From: Apophysomyces variabilis
Taxonomy: Eukaryota > Mucoromycota > Mucoromycetes > Mucorales > Mucoraceae
Reading direction: 5' to 3'
DNA: 64,000 bases
Assembly: GCA_002749535.1 (NCBI GenBank)
Contig: MZZL01000055.1
Coordinates: 254,453-318,452 of the forward strand
Shown here: positions 1-10,741 of the stretch, in pieces
Layout: each line of letters starts with the position of its first letter
How positions within the stretch are numbered: the first letter of the stretch is position 1
Made by a program: the position numbers and the translations under genes
The notes under the pieces: model-generated
What the model saw: the letters and a program-made list of their open reading frames with translations, nothing else
Told to the model about the DNA's origin: nothing
The model's database searches: none

Positions 1-409
1 CTGAACGCGACTGAGCATGGCTGGCACGCTTAGCAATTCGATCAAGAATTTGGCGCTGTTCTTCTTCATGCTCCTTGCGGCTCAATTCAAGAGCTAACTT
101 AAGCTCTCGCTCCTCCTCAGTCTCGCCATCATCCTCATGTCTCGAATTCACATTATCTTGATTACTTTTCTTGAGCCATTTCCTGATGCTTGTAGTACTA
201 TCAGTGTTCCTGAAAAGTGCCATACAAGCTGGAAGGAAAACAAATACTTGGTAGTAATATCTTGCGCGCGAGCAAGATTTAAACCAAGCCAGCCAATAGA
301 TAGTGGAAGTTCTGGCGTTCATGTTCGAGTCCTATGCTTTGTGCCTTCTAAACATAAAATCTTCAAGGTCACCAAAAAACTGATGAAGAGCCTCTTTATA
401 TGCGCTCAT
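1..409 (-). CDS. UIM-containing protein, partial (continues past left edge)
   Basis: The minus strand carries an open frame at the window edge encoding a charged helical stretch with EEERELKLALELSRKE (positions 71-118). This fits the ubiquitin-interacting motif pattern: an acidic run, then A-x-x-x-S, then an acidic residue. A further charged helix follows. I propose two exons, 409-373 (ATG at 409-407) and 228-1, joined over a GTGACC donor and a TTCCTTCCAG acceptor; the frame is kept. An alternative is a single exon starting at the internal ATG at 223. UIM proteins bind ubiquitin in sorting or proteasome contexts, but the rest of this protein is missing, so no function can be given. The motif is seen directly; the first exon is inferred. 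Confidence 0.45.
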
Positions 410-757
410 AGATAAATTTTATAAGAAGCAAAGACATACAAGTATTCTGCATACTGCCCAAAAATCAGACGAGCATCAAGTTACAATAGCCCTTTTCGGG
501 TGTTGTTACAGATGGCGTCCCTACTATTGGCATATCTAATTAACACCCTGTGTTTAGCTTTAGCGGAAAATTGTACAACTAACTGGAGTCTTTCCTTTGC
601 AAGGTCCAAAAGTTCTTACTGGCAGTGCCATTTATTTATTAAAAATTGAATCTCCGTCAACCGGACCAGGACTTAGGCCGAACCAGGCCATTTCCAATCT
701 ATGGAAACTATAACTTCAGAGTTCCCAGAAATATAATCGGGCCCTTTAACTTTACAG
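410..757. other. Intergenic, divergent spacer
   Basis: Spacer between the divergently oriented UIM gene and RPS25. It must hold both promoters. I see no clear TATA box or further coding sequence. Confidence 0.5.
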
Positions 758-1364
758 ATGGTAAGCAACACGCCCATCGCAACCAGAAACCACGATCAAT
801 GGATAGATGGATTGGGGAATTGGATGAAAACGTTTGATCGATTGCTGGATGGTTTTGGATGAAATACACGATGATGACGAAGTACAGCATCTAACTTCTG
901 ACATCAGGCAAAGAAGGACGTTGCCGGCAAGCCTAGCTCTTCCTCAGGAGGAAAGAAGGCCAAGAAGGCAAGTGGCATCACGAGCGTACGCGTAATCGGA
1001 AGTTAATTATTTGTACACGGCAATACACAGAAGTGGTCTGCCAAGAAGGTCAAGGACAAGGCCAACAACATGGTTGTGTTGGACAAACCTACATACGAAC
1101 GCCTCTTCAAGGAAGTTCCTACTTACAAGCTGATTTCTCAATCTGTCTTGGTTGACCGTCTTCGCTTGAACGGTTCGCTTGCCCGTGTGGCCATTCGCGA
1201 ACTGGAATCCCAAGGATTGATTAAGCCCATCTCCCGTCATGCTTCCCAGGTCATCTACAGTAAGTTTGACTTGAATATTCAAAAACGAAATAAAATTTAT
1301 TATGTTTTGTATAGCTCGTGCTACTGGTGATGATAAGGGAAAGGATGCCGATGATGAAGAATAA
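758..1364 (+). CDS. RPS25: 40S ribosomal protein eS25
   Basis: The spliced product is 113 aa and matches eS25 along its length: a Lys-rich N-terminus (GGKKAKKKWSAKKVKDKAN), then VVLDKPTYERLFKEVP, SVLVDRLRLNGSLARVAIREL and IKPISRHASQVIYTRAT. Proposed exons are 758-760, 908-967, 1031-1259 and 1315-1364 (342 nt including TAA). The first coding exon is just ATG followed by a GTAAGC donor; a CTAAC branch site lies near the acceptor at 907. The second intron (968-1030) starts AG|GCAAGT, so it is a GC-AG intron; no GT donor there gives the conserved KKKWS junction. eS25 sits in the head of the small ribosomal subunit. Identity is certain; the ATG-only exon is the least certain part. Confidence 0.92.
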
Positions 1365-3028
1365 AGAAATTGAACCCGGCTTTACTTTTCGATTGCACAA
1401 TTGATAGCGAGTCAACTGAAGGCCTGAATTGTGATGTTGCTTTCAAAATCCAATGTGCGAAAACAGCATGAGGGCAGGAACGATTTGAACGTTTCTTAAG
1501 TGCATCAGAAACAAGTGCTTCTTGGCAGAAAACATGCAAAGTACATCTCCAAAACCGAGCTTCACATCGGATTATATATAATTTTCATAGGGTTCGTATA
1601 AAAACCATGCAGGATTTTAACACGCGAAATGGGCTATTATGTCTCTCTTTACAAGCGCCATCAGCAAAGGAGAAGTATAATTTTCAATTAATTTAGATAA
1701 TGAGTGTATCCTTCAAGCTTGGTTGTGATTGTCACCATTGGCGGGTCGACGATCTTAAAAGCAAGGACTGGAAGGAAAATCCATCTTCCCTACTTTTCCC
1801 GAAGGCCAACACTCATGAAACAGAATGCAGCACAGGATAGAAGAAGGGTTGAAAGGTGCAGAAACAACAACACGAAAACTCTGCTTAAATAGTCCAATAG
1901 TCAGACGTCACAGCTCCTATGGACTCCGACTTGTGCAATGTCAGCTTTGTCATTATTGTTTTCTGAAATCATCTCGCACCACTCCATATTTCTTTTTGCG
2001 CCACATTTGCGGTTACAGCTTAGGTATTCTTTTTCTTGGTTTCCAAAACTGACATTATTAAGGCACGCAAACTGGGGTTCCAGTTGGCAGAAATGATTCC
2101 TTTTAGTTAATGAATCCCTCGCACATGAGTGTAGTTACGTACCATAAATATAACAATCTGAATCCCTAAAGAAAACCCAGGTTATTAGCTGTGATATTTT
2201 GCTGATTTTAATTCTGAAGTGCTCGAGAAAACATGCTAGTTCTGCATTCACTGGACCGCACAGACTGAGACGTCTCGTAAAGATTCTTGTGTGGCATTGA
2301 TGTCGCGATCCTAAAGTGTACCACAGATTTTACATACAAAGGACACCGTCCTGAATTATGCCGCCCGCTGATTTTACCTTCTCCAAGGATCATTGATGGC
2401 GTGAGCTACAGATCTACCAAAAAGATACCATAACTTTATCAGCTATATATACACGCAAGCAAGCCAAAATGCACCCAATACAATTTACCTGCGATGATGA
2501 TGGTCATGCAAGGTTACGACTAAAAACTTAAAACTGCTTTTTCCTCCTTTCCAGATTGCCCAAGAACTTTTCAATAGTCACCGAAGTGTGACCTTTATAC
2601 TTCATGTTGCTGCGTTGCTCGAACGTTTATATTTCTACCAGCATATATGTTTGTATCGCGAAATATGAAAGCAAGCAAAATAAAAATTTCCAGTAATTTA
2701 GGCTAAACCGTTTGTGCTGCAAATGTTCAGCATTACGGTGCAGAAGTACTTAACTTGGCATTGATTGCACGCAAACACGCCGATTGGACTGGTACAAAGT
2801 AACTGTGAGAAAATGATAGTACCACATTGTTTTGTTCTGTTGTTCAAGGTCAATAGTGGGAATCGTCGTTTAAGGCGCCATTAACTTTCTCACGGTCGGC
2901 ACAATTTGACATTTTTCATCTCGGTTCCTAGGATCCACAAACATAGCCTATTATGTAACGATAACACGCAACTTCTCGATAAAGTACGTTGAAAGAAAAG
3001 GAGGACCCATAGAATCTATTTAGATGTT
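1365..3028. other. Intergenic, no gene recognised
   Basis: AT-rich spacer of about 1.7 kb downstream of RPS25. The short ORFs in it have no recognisable domain, no adjoining splice sites that extend them and low-complexity composition. Nothing else supportable. Confidence 0.4.
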
Positions 3029-3554
3029 TCAATGATCCAGGCGATAATACGCAAGAATGCACATAATATCTTCCATTTCTGGTTCAAAGCGAAGACCGCT
3101 AGACCAAAGGCGATATTCTTTTACGCATAAATGAACGTTATCAACAGTGAGGTAATACTGGTCCCATTGTATGACAAAGGAATAGATGAGCGTGGCGTGT
3201 CCTTTCTCAACGGTTATACGAATTGCCAGAACTGCAATGTTTCTTTTCAACCATAGCTAGGACTACGTCGGAAAACAAATAGGACCACGTGTTGTCGGCC
3301 AGTCCAACGGACAAAGAGCAGTAAATGATCAAGAAGCACCATTGTAAACAGAGAGCGAATTTAGCGAGCGTAGATAAAACCAGGTGACACTTCATTTCAT
3401 TTTTGTTTTGCCCAACGATTATAATCATCGCCTGTTTCTTGTTTTCTAAGATAGCCATCAAAATGGTGATCGTGGTGACACCAAGAAAGGTTTTCACGTG
3501 AAATAACGAAAGGATGCAAAGCTGAACAACGAGCCGGCGACAGTGCTTCCGCAA
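3029..3554 (-). pseudogene. Possible membrane-protein gene with disrupted frame
   Basis: Two minus-strand frames overlap around 3207-3250. The upstream one (3554 to 3207) encodes two or three hydrophobic segments, including LVVQLCILSLF and LADNTWSYLFSDVVLAMVE. The other frame continues as RNIAVLAIRITVEKGHATL and then IQWDQYYLTVDNVHL to a stop at 3029. The two read like one protein broken by a one-base shift in an A-rich run (GAAAAGAAA) near 3240; no GT-AG intron at the junction repairs it. I do not recognise the family. It could be a decayed gene, a sequencing error, or chance ORFs in AT-rich DNA. Confidence 0.25.
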
Positions 3555-3768
3555 AGCTTTTCATGTGATGATTGGCAGCGTTTTACATAGACGGCAATAC
3601 TGGGTTTATTTGGCGGACTCTCGATACCATGCATTATCGAGAACCTTTTACCTCATTTTTTTTTGCTATGAATCTCTTGATCCAACAGGCTGGGGAACTA
3701 TTTAAAGTGGCAACTCAGCGCCCTCGCTACCTCTTTTTCCTTTTCTGTCTTTCTCAACTAAGTCTGTC

Positions 3769-6286
3769 ATGGACTTTCGAAACCTAACTTATGATATAGC
3801 CTTATGGTTATTCAACATCCTTATCAAGCTATTCTTTCGTGAAGTTCGACCCCGAGGATCGCACAAGATACCAAAAGATGGTCCAGTTATTTTCGTTGTT
3901 GCTCCTCATGCCAACCAGTTTGTCGACCCCATTCTCGTCATGCGCGAATGTGGAAGGCGCGTTTCTTTCCTCATTGCTGAAAAATCTATGCATCAAAAAG
4001 GCATAGGTTTCTTTGCACGCATGGTCAATGCTAGTGAGTAATCGGTGGTTTAGCATTCTCGTTTTTTATTTCTTTTCTCTTATACAATGATATTAGTTCC
4101 CGTGATACGACCACAGGATCTCGCGAGTCCCGGTAAAGGACGGATTCAGTTGCTCAATCGCAAGTCGGAACCACTACGCATCACCGGTATTGATACAGCA
4201 TTTCTGTCACAACTACAAGTGCGCGACTCTATTGCTTTACCCCGTGGGGCTGGCAACGCTGAGGTGGTCCAAGTTGTTTCCGACACCGAGCTGATTATAA
4301 AAAAAGAGTTCAAAGATCTCAAGGCTTTGGAGCTGTTGACCAGCAACGAGGGTACTCCCTACAGATGCGTGCCTCACGTGGAACAAGATTCCGTGTATAA
4401 ATGTGTACATGATGAACTCAATAATGGTCGATGCATCACTATTTTTCCTGAAGGTGGCAGTCATGATCGTGCAGAAATGCTTCCCCTGAAAGGTAAACGA
4501 TCACAGAAAAGGTTTGTTATTTACCGTTTCCCTGCAGCCGGTGTTACTCTGATGGCTTTGGGTGCCATGGCTAAATATTCCGGTCTCGACGTGAAAATTG
4601 TGCCTTGTGGTCTTAACTACTTCCATGCCCACCGCTTCAGATCTCGAGCTGTGATTGAGTTTGGTAGCCCTATCTCAATTACACCTGAGCTTGTAACTAA
4701 GTTTCAGCATGGTGGAGAAGAAAAGCGAGAGGCTTGCGGAAAACTACTGGATACCATCTACGGAGCACTTAAGAGTGTTACGGTCAACGCTGGTAATTAT
4801 GAAACGTTAATGGTAAGAAAGGGAATTTAGTGGTCTACAGCCTAACTTGGATAAGTAGCTGATCCAAGCCGCTCGTCGATTATACAAACCCGCACATCGC
4901 AAGCTTCACATATCACAGGTTGTCGATCTTAATCGTCGCTTTTTGATCGGGTATAATCTATTCAAGGACGACCCCAAAGTGATCGAACTCCAGCAACGGG
5001 TGCTTGCTTATAACCAACTAATCAAATACCATGGTATTCGAGATCATCAGGTAAATAAGACCGAATTAGGAGGACGTCACACTTTGGCGCTTCTCCTCGA
5101 ACGAATCTTCTTTTTGGTATTTTTTGCTCTTTGGGGCTTTCCAGGGTATGTCTTTAGCTTAAATTCTTCGCTGGTCTTACAATTATTTTCTTCTTTTTCC
5201 AGAGCTGTATTGAATCTTCCTGTTATTGTCACAGCTAAAGTAATCAGTCAAAAAAAGGCAGCTGGTAAGCTTACATGGTACATCAATCGATCTGTTGCTT
5301 ATCATTGGCGCTAGCTGCTCTCAAAGGGTCAACTGTTAAAATTGCCGGTCGTGATGTATTGGCCACTTGGAAACTTCTGGTCGGCTTAGTCTTGATTCCT
5401 ACTTTATATTCGTTTTATTGCTTCATTGCTTTTGTTGCCTTCATACAGACTGATCTTGAGTGGAAAATGAAACTGCTAATTCCAGTTGGTTCGTGGTTTC
5501 TTATTTGCCTTGCGTCTTATGCCAGCTTACGATGTGGAGAGATCGAGATGGATATTTTAAGGTATAAGTGCATCGTTAGAAGAGATTTATGCAAACAGCT
5601 GACTTATATTGAAGGTCGCTTAAACCATTAGTAATGGCTTTGTTCGATCCACAAGGCGCGGAGTCTCTTCGCCAAAGCCGAAGCAAGCTCTCGCGCGACA
5701 TTACTGACCTAATTAACGAGTACGGTCCAAAGGCGTTTCCGGACTTTGATGGTAACCAATTTTAAAACCTTTGCCACCAGTTTCTTACTCCCTTTTTTCT
5801 GTAGCTGATTACATCGCACGTACGACACCCATATCAACAGTTCAGAGTCCTGCACCTAGTCCTAGCCGCAGCACAGGCTCAAGCACTTTCAGTCTATCCA
5901 GTATGCGGCCATCGCTACCAAGGATCCGTAGTGGCTTCTTCCAGAAAGCCACTGGTATGGATTGGTTAGACGACAAGAATATATTCAACTGGGGAAATGC
6001 GAAGGAGTCTGATGCAGAAGACGTTGGATTTCTCAATGTGGGAAGTATAACTGGTCGAAGTCGTAGTGGATCAGCTAGCGAATCGCAGACACCACTTAGT
6101 GCAAGTCGCGTCAACAGTTTCAGTAATGGACTGAATTTAGAGGCTCTCCGAATGGAACCAACTGTGAACATTCGTACCACCCAGCGACCAACTTTCAAAA
6201 TCGAGGACGTGGACGAGGATAAATGTGACGAAGGATACGCAGGGGATCAAGAAGAGGACGTCCTGGAAATGAAGAAGAAAAATTAG
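3769..6286 (+). CDS. GPT2: Glycerol-3-phosphate/DHAP O-acyltransferase, Gpt2/Sct1 type
   Basis: First acylation step of glycerolipid synthesis (glycerol-3-phosphate or DHAP plus acyl-CoA to the lyso form), in the ER membrane. The product is 716 aa, close to the usual fungal length. Acyltransferase block I is APHANQFVDP with His near residue 47; block III is FPEGGSHDR near residue 205. Hydrophobic segments in the C-terminal half (ERIFFLVFFALWGFPG; LVGLVLIPTLYSFYCFIAFV; SWFLICLASYASL) are membrane spans. The tail is Ser-rich and acidic, as in yeast Gpt2/Sct1, where it is phosphorylated. Exons: 3769-4033, 4097-4492, 4538-4812, 4859-5145, 5203-5264, 5315-5561, 5615-5751, 5805-6286, totalling 2151 nt in frame. 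Introns are 45-63 nt. Gpt2 and Sct1 cannot be told apart here. Confidence 0.93.
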
Positions 6287-7301
6287 TTTCATTTCGTACA
6301 GCTGTAGCTCCCTAACGGAACTATATTACACACATCAGGAGATATTTGCAGGTTCAAATTCTATCGTTATAAGTTAAGCATTGTGTCAATTAGAATTGTC
6401 GGATAAACATGAAGATTCGCGTTATATACCATTTACTTGACATATATCGCTTTATTACAGTATTTTTTCCTGTATCATTTTGAAGGACATCAATGCGAAA
6501 CACACGGTTTTCGGTGCATGTTGATTTGCTTTGCCTTCTTTGATGGTAAGGACAGTGACACAAGGTTTACAGCGACCACTGCGCCACATGCATTTCGCCT
6601 GTTTGCAAGGTCCTGCTTTATGTTTGATTGGTTGTCATGCATCTTTGTCTGGCTGGATGGGGATACACCAACTTTTCTAGAAAGGCAAAATCATCTAGAC
6701 CGTCAATGAGAACAAGGAATTACAAAACCTTAATTTCATGGGAGTGCTTAATGTATACTTGTAATCAAGAATTACCTTAATAGTCTTGGATCAATGTATG
6801 ACTTGTGGTGCAGTTGATTGAACCTTCCACATGATCTTTATATCCATTGTTTATACATTTGCTACAGGTACGATATTGAACCGATTCGTTTCAGTATGCT
6901 CCTGGCCAACTTGCACGTGATATTACGATGGTTTGACCCGAAGGTGATAAAGGGATCAGGCTGTTATTCAGAACATCACGAATCGGACCTGCTGAAATTC
7001 CGCTAAAAGTGAATGAGAACTTTAACTTTGCGTTCATTCACAGGTAGTATCATTATCGGTACTCAGCACGTCGCACCGAGAAAGTGGACCTGGAACTTGC
7101 ATTGCCCATTTTGGTGTAAATCCTTTAAGCGGAAACTAATGTAACTGACATTTTTGCTGAGCGCCAACAAAGAAACAATACGCGGTTCCCAATCATCCTT
7201 AGATGCGAACTCAGCTTGTTACACGAGTTTGCCACAAGCACTTTGATTTAAACGCCATTTTCTATAGGCCCACTCGTTGCTTCTATTCCTCTTCACTTCA
7301 A
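6287..7301. other. Intergenic, no gene recognised
   Basis: Contains the 3' end of the acyltransferase gene and the promoter of the first 7-TM gene. Small ORFs (for example 6437-6709) show no domain and no splice extensions. Confidence 0.4.
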
Positions 7302-8243
7302 ATGTCTTACTCTGGTTCCTCTGGCGATTATTTTGGTTCCTCTGGCGATTACCTTGGTTCCTCCGGCGGCTATTATGGTTCATCCAGCGACTACCCTGAC
7401 TCCTATAGCAGTTATTATGGCTCCATTATCACATATGTAACGTTTGAGTATCGCTCATCTTTGGCTTACTGTATACTTGCTGCGGCTGCTTTGTTGGGTG
7501 CTTTGATCCAGGCCTACCGAGTACGATCCCGTTGGTTAAATCCATATGCGACCTCGTTTATTGCGTCTTTATGCTATCTTATTAGCGGTGCACTTTTTCC
7601 TAGTTTGGGGACAACCAAATTCTCGAGCGCGCAAGCTGCCGCAGCTCATTTATCCGCGCTTCAATTTTTCGCGAACGTGTTCGCTCCTATTGCATGGCTG
7701 ACGGTTTTCATTACGTTCCATTTGACGGTATTCAATGGCGCTTGGAAATTGGATAAGTCCATGATAGCCGTATACTTTGGTTATCTTTGGGCAGCAATAA
7801 TAATCATTGCTGAAATTGGAATTGCTGGCAGCTCTAACCAGGTGCTAACCGTAGGTGGTGGAACTTATTCGACGCTGTCGGCTATAAGCGGTGCTCTTCA
7901 GTTCACTAGCCATGGACTTTGGGTCTTCGTGCTACCTTTTGCAGTTCAAATCCACCTGTCATGGAAGGATATTCACCACTTCTGGAAAACATTCTTGCCA
8001 TACGTCGGCCTCCTATTTTTCGTCAACGTTGGTCGCTCGGTTGATATCACCATCGAGACACTGGACGGTACTATTGCTACATTTGTTCTGGCTCGGTTAT
8101 TTGGAGTTATTGCTATATATCTTGCCATTATCTTTGGCCATCAATGGCAGCCAAATCCTGATGCACCGAGCAACCCGTCTGACTCTCCCTCTGCCCCCGA
8201 GGTTGTTGAGACGGGGCAGTCCAAAGTCCAAACGAGCGCATAA
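7302..8243 (+). CDS. Seven-TM-type membrane protein A, tandem paralogue, family not recognised
   Basis: Intronless ORF; 313 aa if started at the ATG at 7302. An in-frame ATG at 7203 would add 33 residues without obvious character. After a Ser/Gly/Tyr-rich N-terminus with four GSSGDYF-like heptads come about seven hydrophobic spans, beginning EYRSSLAYCILAAAALLGAL. Landmarks shared with the neighbour at 9953 are RWLNPY, ISGALFPSL, FAPxAWLTVF, FNGAWxLDK, YFGYLW, AEIGIA, SHGLWVF, GRSV, RLFG and GHxWQ. A hydrophilic Pro/Ser-rich tail of about 35 residues follows. The topology resembles small 7-TM fungal sensors or transporters, but I cannot match it to RTA1, opsin or Pth11 families, so I assign no function. 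Tandem arrangement points to a local duplication. Confidence 0.8.
   Translation: MSYSGSSGDYFGSSGDYLGSSGGYYGSSSDYPDSYSSYYGSIITYVTFEYRSSLAYCILAAAALLGALIQAYRVRSRWLNPYATSFIASLCYLISGALFPSLGTTKFSSAQAAAAHLSALQFFANVFAPIAWLTVFITFHLTVFNGAWKLDKSMIAVYFGYLWAAIIIIAEIGIAGSSNQVLTVGGGTYSTLSAISGALQFTSHGLWVFVLPFAVQIHLSWKDIHHFWKTFLPYVGLLFFVNVGRSVDITIETLDGTIATFVLARLFGVIAIYLAIIFGHQWQPNPDAPSNPSDSPSAPEVVETGQSKVQTSA
7314..7397 (+). repeat. 21-bp coding minisatellite, four units
   Basis: Four successive 21-nt units encode GSSGDYF, GSSGDYL, GSSGGYY and GSSSDYP just after the start of 7-TM protein A. Unit borders are 7314, 7335, 7356 and 7377. The first two units are nearly identical in DNA; the last two have drifted. 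The paralogue at 9953 lacks them. Confidence 0.85.
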
Positions 8244-9952
8244 TGTCTTGTTAAGCTCTCTGAATCGTATTTATCATATTGACCTTTTTCATAATTCTAT
8301 TAATCCTTCTCATAATCTATTGTATATTTATCGTTAAAACTAGCAATGAATTTCTTTATCGTAAAATACTAGTTGGTTGGTTTGGACCCAAATGGCCTCG
8401 TAATTATCTGCTATCAATTCCCTCAATCAGTGGGACAACGCACTATACGATGAAGGGGTGTGCACGCTGCTATGTCAACATATTCTGTATGTAACGCGTT
8501 TAGCCGTGTGGACTCGTTCCTAGGTTAACAAAAGAGTTTGTTTCTGCTATGCTACATCACCACTTTGATTTTGACTTAGATGTAAAAGAGAACAGCAAAG
8601 GAGACTCCATCGGAAACAGTAATTTCATCTCTATGGAAGGACGAAAGTATTTTCATCTCATAATGACTGATTTCGGATAGCTGCGGAAATACAGGATTTC
8701 CTATTTGGTTGCATATACAGGATGATTCGTCCATAATCCTCATAGTCCTTATGATCTCCGTCCCGAATACCCTAGTTGTGTGAGTAAGCTCCCTGAATTC
8801 CACTCGGTAAGTGAAAACGAAACACTACCTTTTATGGACAGTGTCATTCAGTCTGCTGTGCTTTGAAGTCCTCGCAAGGTGTTGGATCGCTTCGAGTCCT
8901 CTGTGGACGTTAAACAACGAAGCTGGCCGCTAACGATGCGGTTCTCTTCTTTCGCCGTCCGTACCGGTCAATGGTGCGCGGCTGGGCCCCATCTATAAAT
9001 GGGAATACCCTTCCAGGTTAAACAAAAGATATCAACCGTATCATTCCATTTAATAACAGCGAATGGATCTCTTATGCTGCTTGGATAAATTTTATGTCCA
9101 CTAGAGGACCAAGTTCATGTAAGTAAACCATATTTCCGGCATAAGTTAGCTGCTAATATCGCATTTTGGTTTTACTTTTGACCCAAATATAATCCTTTCA
9201 TGAGCACTAAAGCATACGGTGTGGAGCCAGTTGCATTTGCGCGTTTTGACGTTGCTCTTTTGTAATGACTGTGATACATACACGTTAAATATATAATCGA
9301 TAACACATGGCTTTCGATTGCTATGCTAAGATTGTTCTACCTCCTACAAGGATTAGGTCTACACCAACGATCTATAAGGTGTACTGAGAAGTTCAGCTTT
9401 CATGATTAGGTTTGCGGTTTAGACGGTGACAGACTATAAACGGTTTGATGTGATACATATAACAGGTATCGTTGCCGGATACAGATAAAAGGTTTGTTTT
9501 GTGTTACATCAAACAACGTCCATGCTGTTTCTCACAGATGGAAGTACTTGCCACCTGCATTGCTAGAATGGTCTGATGAATGATATTGAAGCTAAGAACA
9601 CACAGAATTGCTGATGTGCTTAATAGGCGTAAATTCGTTTACCCCTTAACCTTATATGTGGCCCACAGGGCTGCTCAGCACCCTACTATGAATGTGAATC
9701 GTCCTTTTGCATAAAGCGAGCCTGGAAATTTGCATTGCAAGCAATAGATAGAAAATGTCGTATAATTCAATTTTTTCCTTCTTGATTCCTTCACTTACCC
9801 TAGAACAGCGCTGTACTGACCTCATTGTCCTTGGACATTGTCTCAGGCATGTTACACATGCTTCAGCAGGAAAATTATTGGCTTTAAATACCATTGTTTG
9901 CTAGTCCTATTCATCCAACCGTTTATGTCTTTTCCTCTATAATTCAACACAA
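8244..9952. other. Intergenic between the 7-TM paralogues
   Basis: About 1.7 kb without a supportable gene. It has a locally GC-richer patch at about 8860-9010, including the imperfect palindrome CCCATCTATAAATGGG, and a segment at 9446-9507 that resembles DNA downstream of the second 7-TM gene. Confidence 0.4.
9446..9507. repeat. Diverged repeat, copy 1, in 7-TM gene flank
   Basis: This stretch resembles 11106-11178. Shared elements include TGAYGTGAYACA, GGATACAG and a following TTTGTTTT run in the same order and spacing. Probably a remnant of the segmental duplication that made the 7-TM pair, or a dispersed element. Confidence 0.45.
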
Positions 9953-10741
9953 ATGTTTTTCAATATCACTGGTCGCCCTGCATTTACCGAGCACTGGGCT
10001 TTTGAATACCGAACTTCGTTGGCCTACTGTATACTTGCTGCTGTTGCGCTTTTGGGTGCTCTGATCCAGTGCTTTCTAAGACGACCTCGATGGCTAAACC
10101 CATATGGCACTGTGTTTTTAGCGGCTCTTTGCTATGTTATCAGTGGCGCTCTTTTTCCCAGCCTAGCCACGATACATTTCTACAACATCGAACCCCTTGT
10201 CTCTCACATAGTGGCGATGATTTTCTTTTCGGAAGCATTCGCTCCTCTTGCGTGGTTAACGGTTTTTACTACATTCCACCTGGCCGGATTTAATGGTGCT
10301 TGGCGTTTGGATAAAAAGATGTATGCCATTTACTTTGGTTACCTGTGGACTCTAATACTACTGGCAGCTGAAATCGGGATTGCTGCTCGCATCAGCCAGG
10401 GAGTAAAAGGAAGCTTCAGTTTTTCGACTGCCGTCAGCTTGTTCGCAGCCTTCCAATTGACGAGTCACGGCCTTTGGGTTTTTCTCTTACCTCTTTCCGT
10501 ACAGACCTACTTTTCATGGAAGAACGTTCGCCATATTTGGACAAGTTTCTTAGCCTATGTGATTTGTTTGCTTCTTGTCAACGCTGGTCGCTCGGTCGAA
10601 AATACCAGTCTCCTTTTTACAGGCGCCAACATGCACATTCTTGTCGTTAACTTTGTTTTAACGCGCTTGTTTGGAATTTTCGGTCTTTATATCGCCATTG
10701 CGTGCGGCCATAACTGGCAGTCAGGCATTGATGCAGCATAA
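9953..10741 (+). CDS. Seven-TM-type membrane protein B, tandem paralogue, family not recognised
   Basis: Intronless ORF of 262 aa with about seven hydrophobic spans. It aligns with protein A across the whole membrane core, for example FEYRTSLAYCILAAVALLGA against FEYRSSLAYCILAAAALLGA. Conserved landmarks are RWLNPY, ISGALFPSL, FNGAWRLDK, YFGYLW, AEIGIA, SHGLWVF, NAGRSVE, RLFG and GHNWQ. It lacks the GSS repeats and the long C-terminal tail, so these accessory ends differ while the core is kept. The N-terminus is MFFNITGRPAFTEHW, with a possible NIT glycosylation site if it lies outside the cell. No function can be assigned; sensor, transporter or lipid-handling roles are all possible. Confidence 0.8.
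   Translation: MFFNITGRPAFTEHWAFEYRTSLAYCILAAVALLGALIQCFLRRPRWLNPYGTVFLAALCYVISGALFPSLATIHFYNIEPLVSHIVAMIFFSEAFAPLAWLTVFTTFHLAGFNGAWRLDKKMYAIYFGYLWTLILLAAEIGIAARISQGVKGSFSFSTAVSLFAAFQLTSHGLWVFLLPLSVQTYFSWKNVRHIWTSFLAYVICLLLVNAGRSVENTSLLFTGANMHILVVNFVLTRLFGIFGLYIAIACGHNWQSGIDAA

Noticed and set aside
3572..3787. 71-aa ORF just upstream of the acyltransferase
   Set aside because: Overlaps the start of the recognised gene in another frame; no domain, probably 5' UTR.
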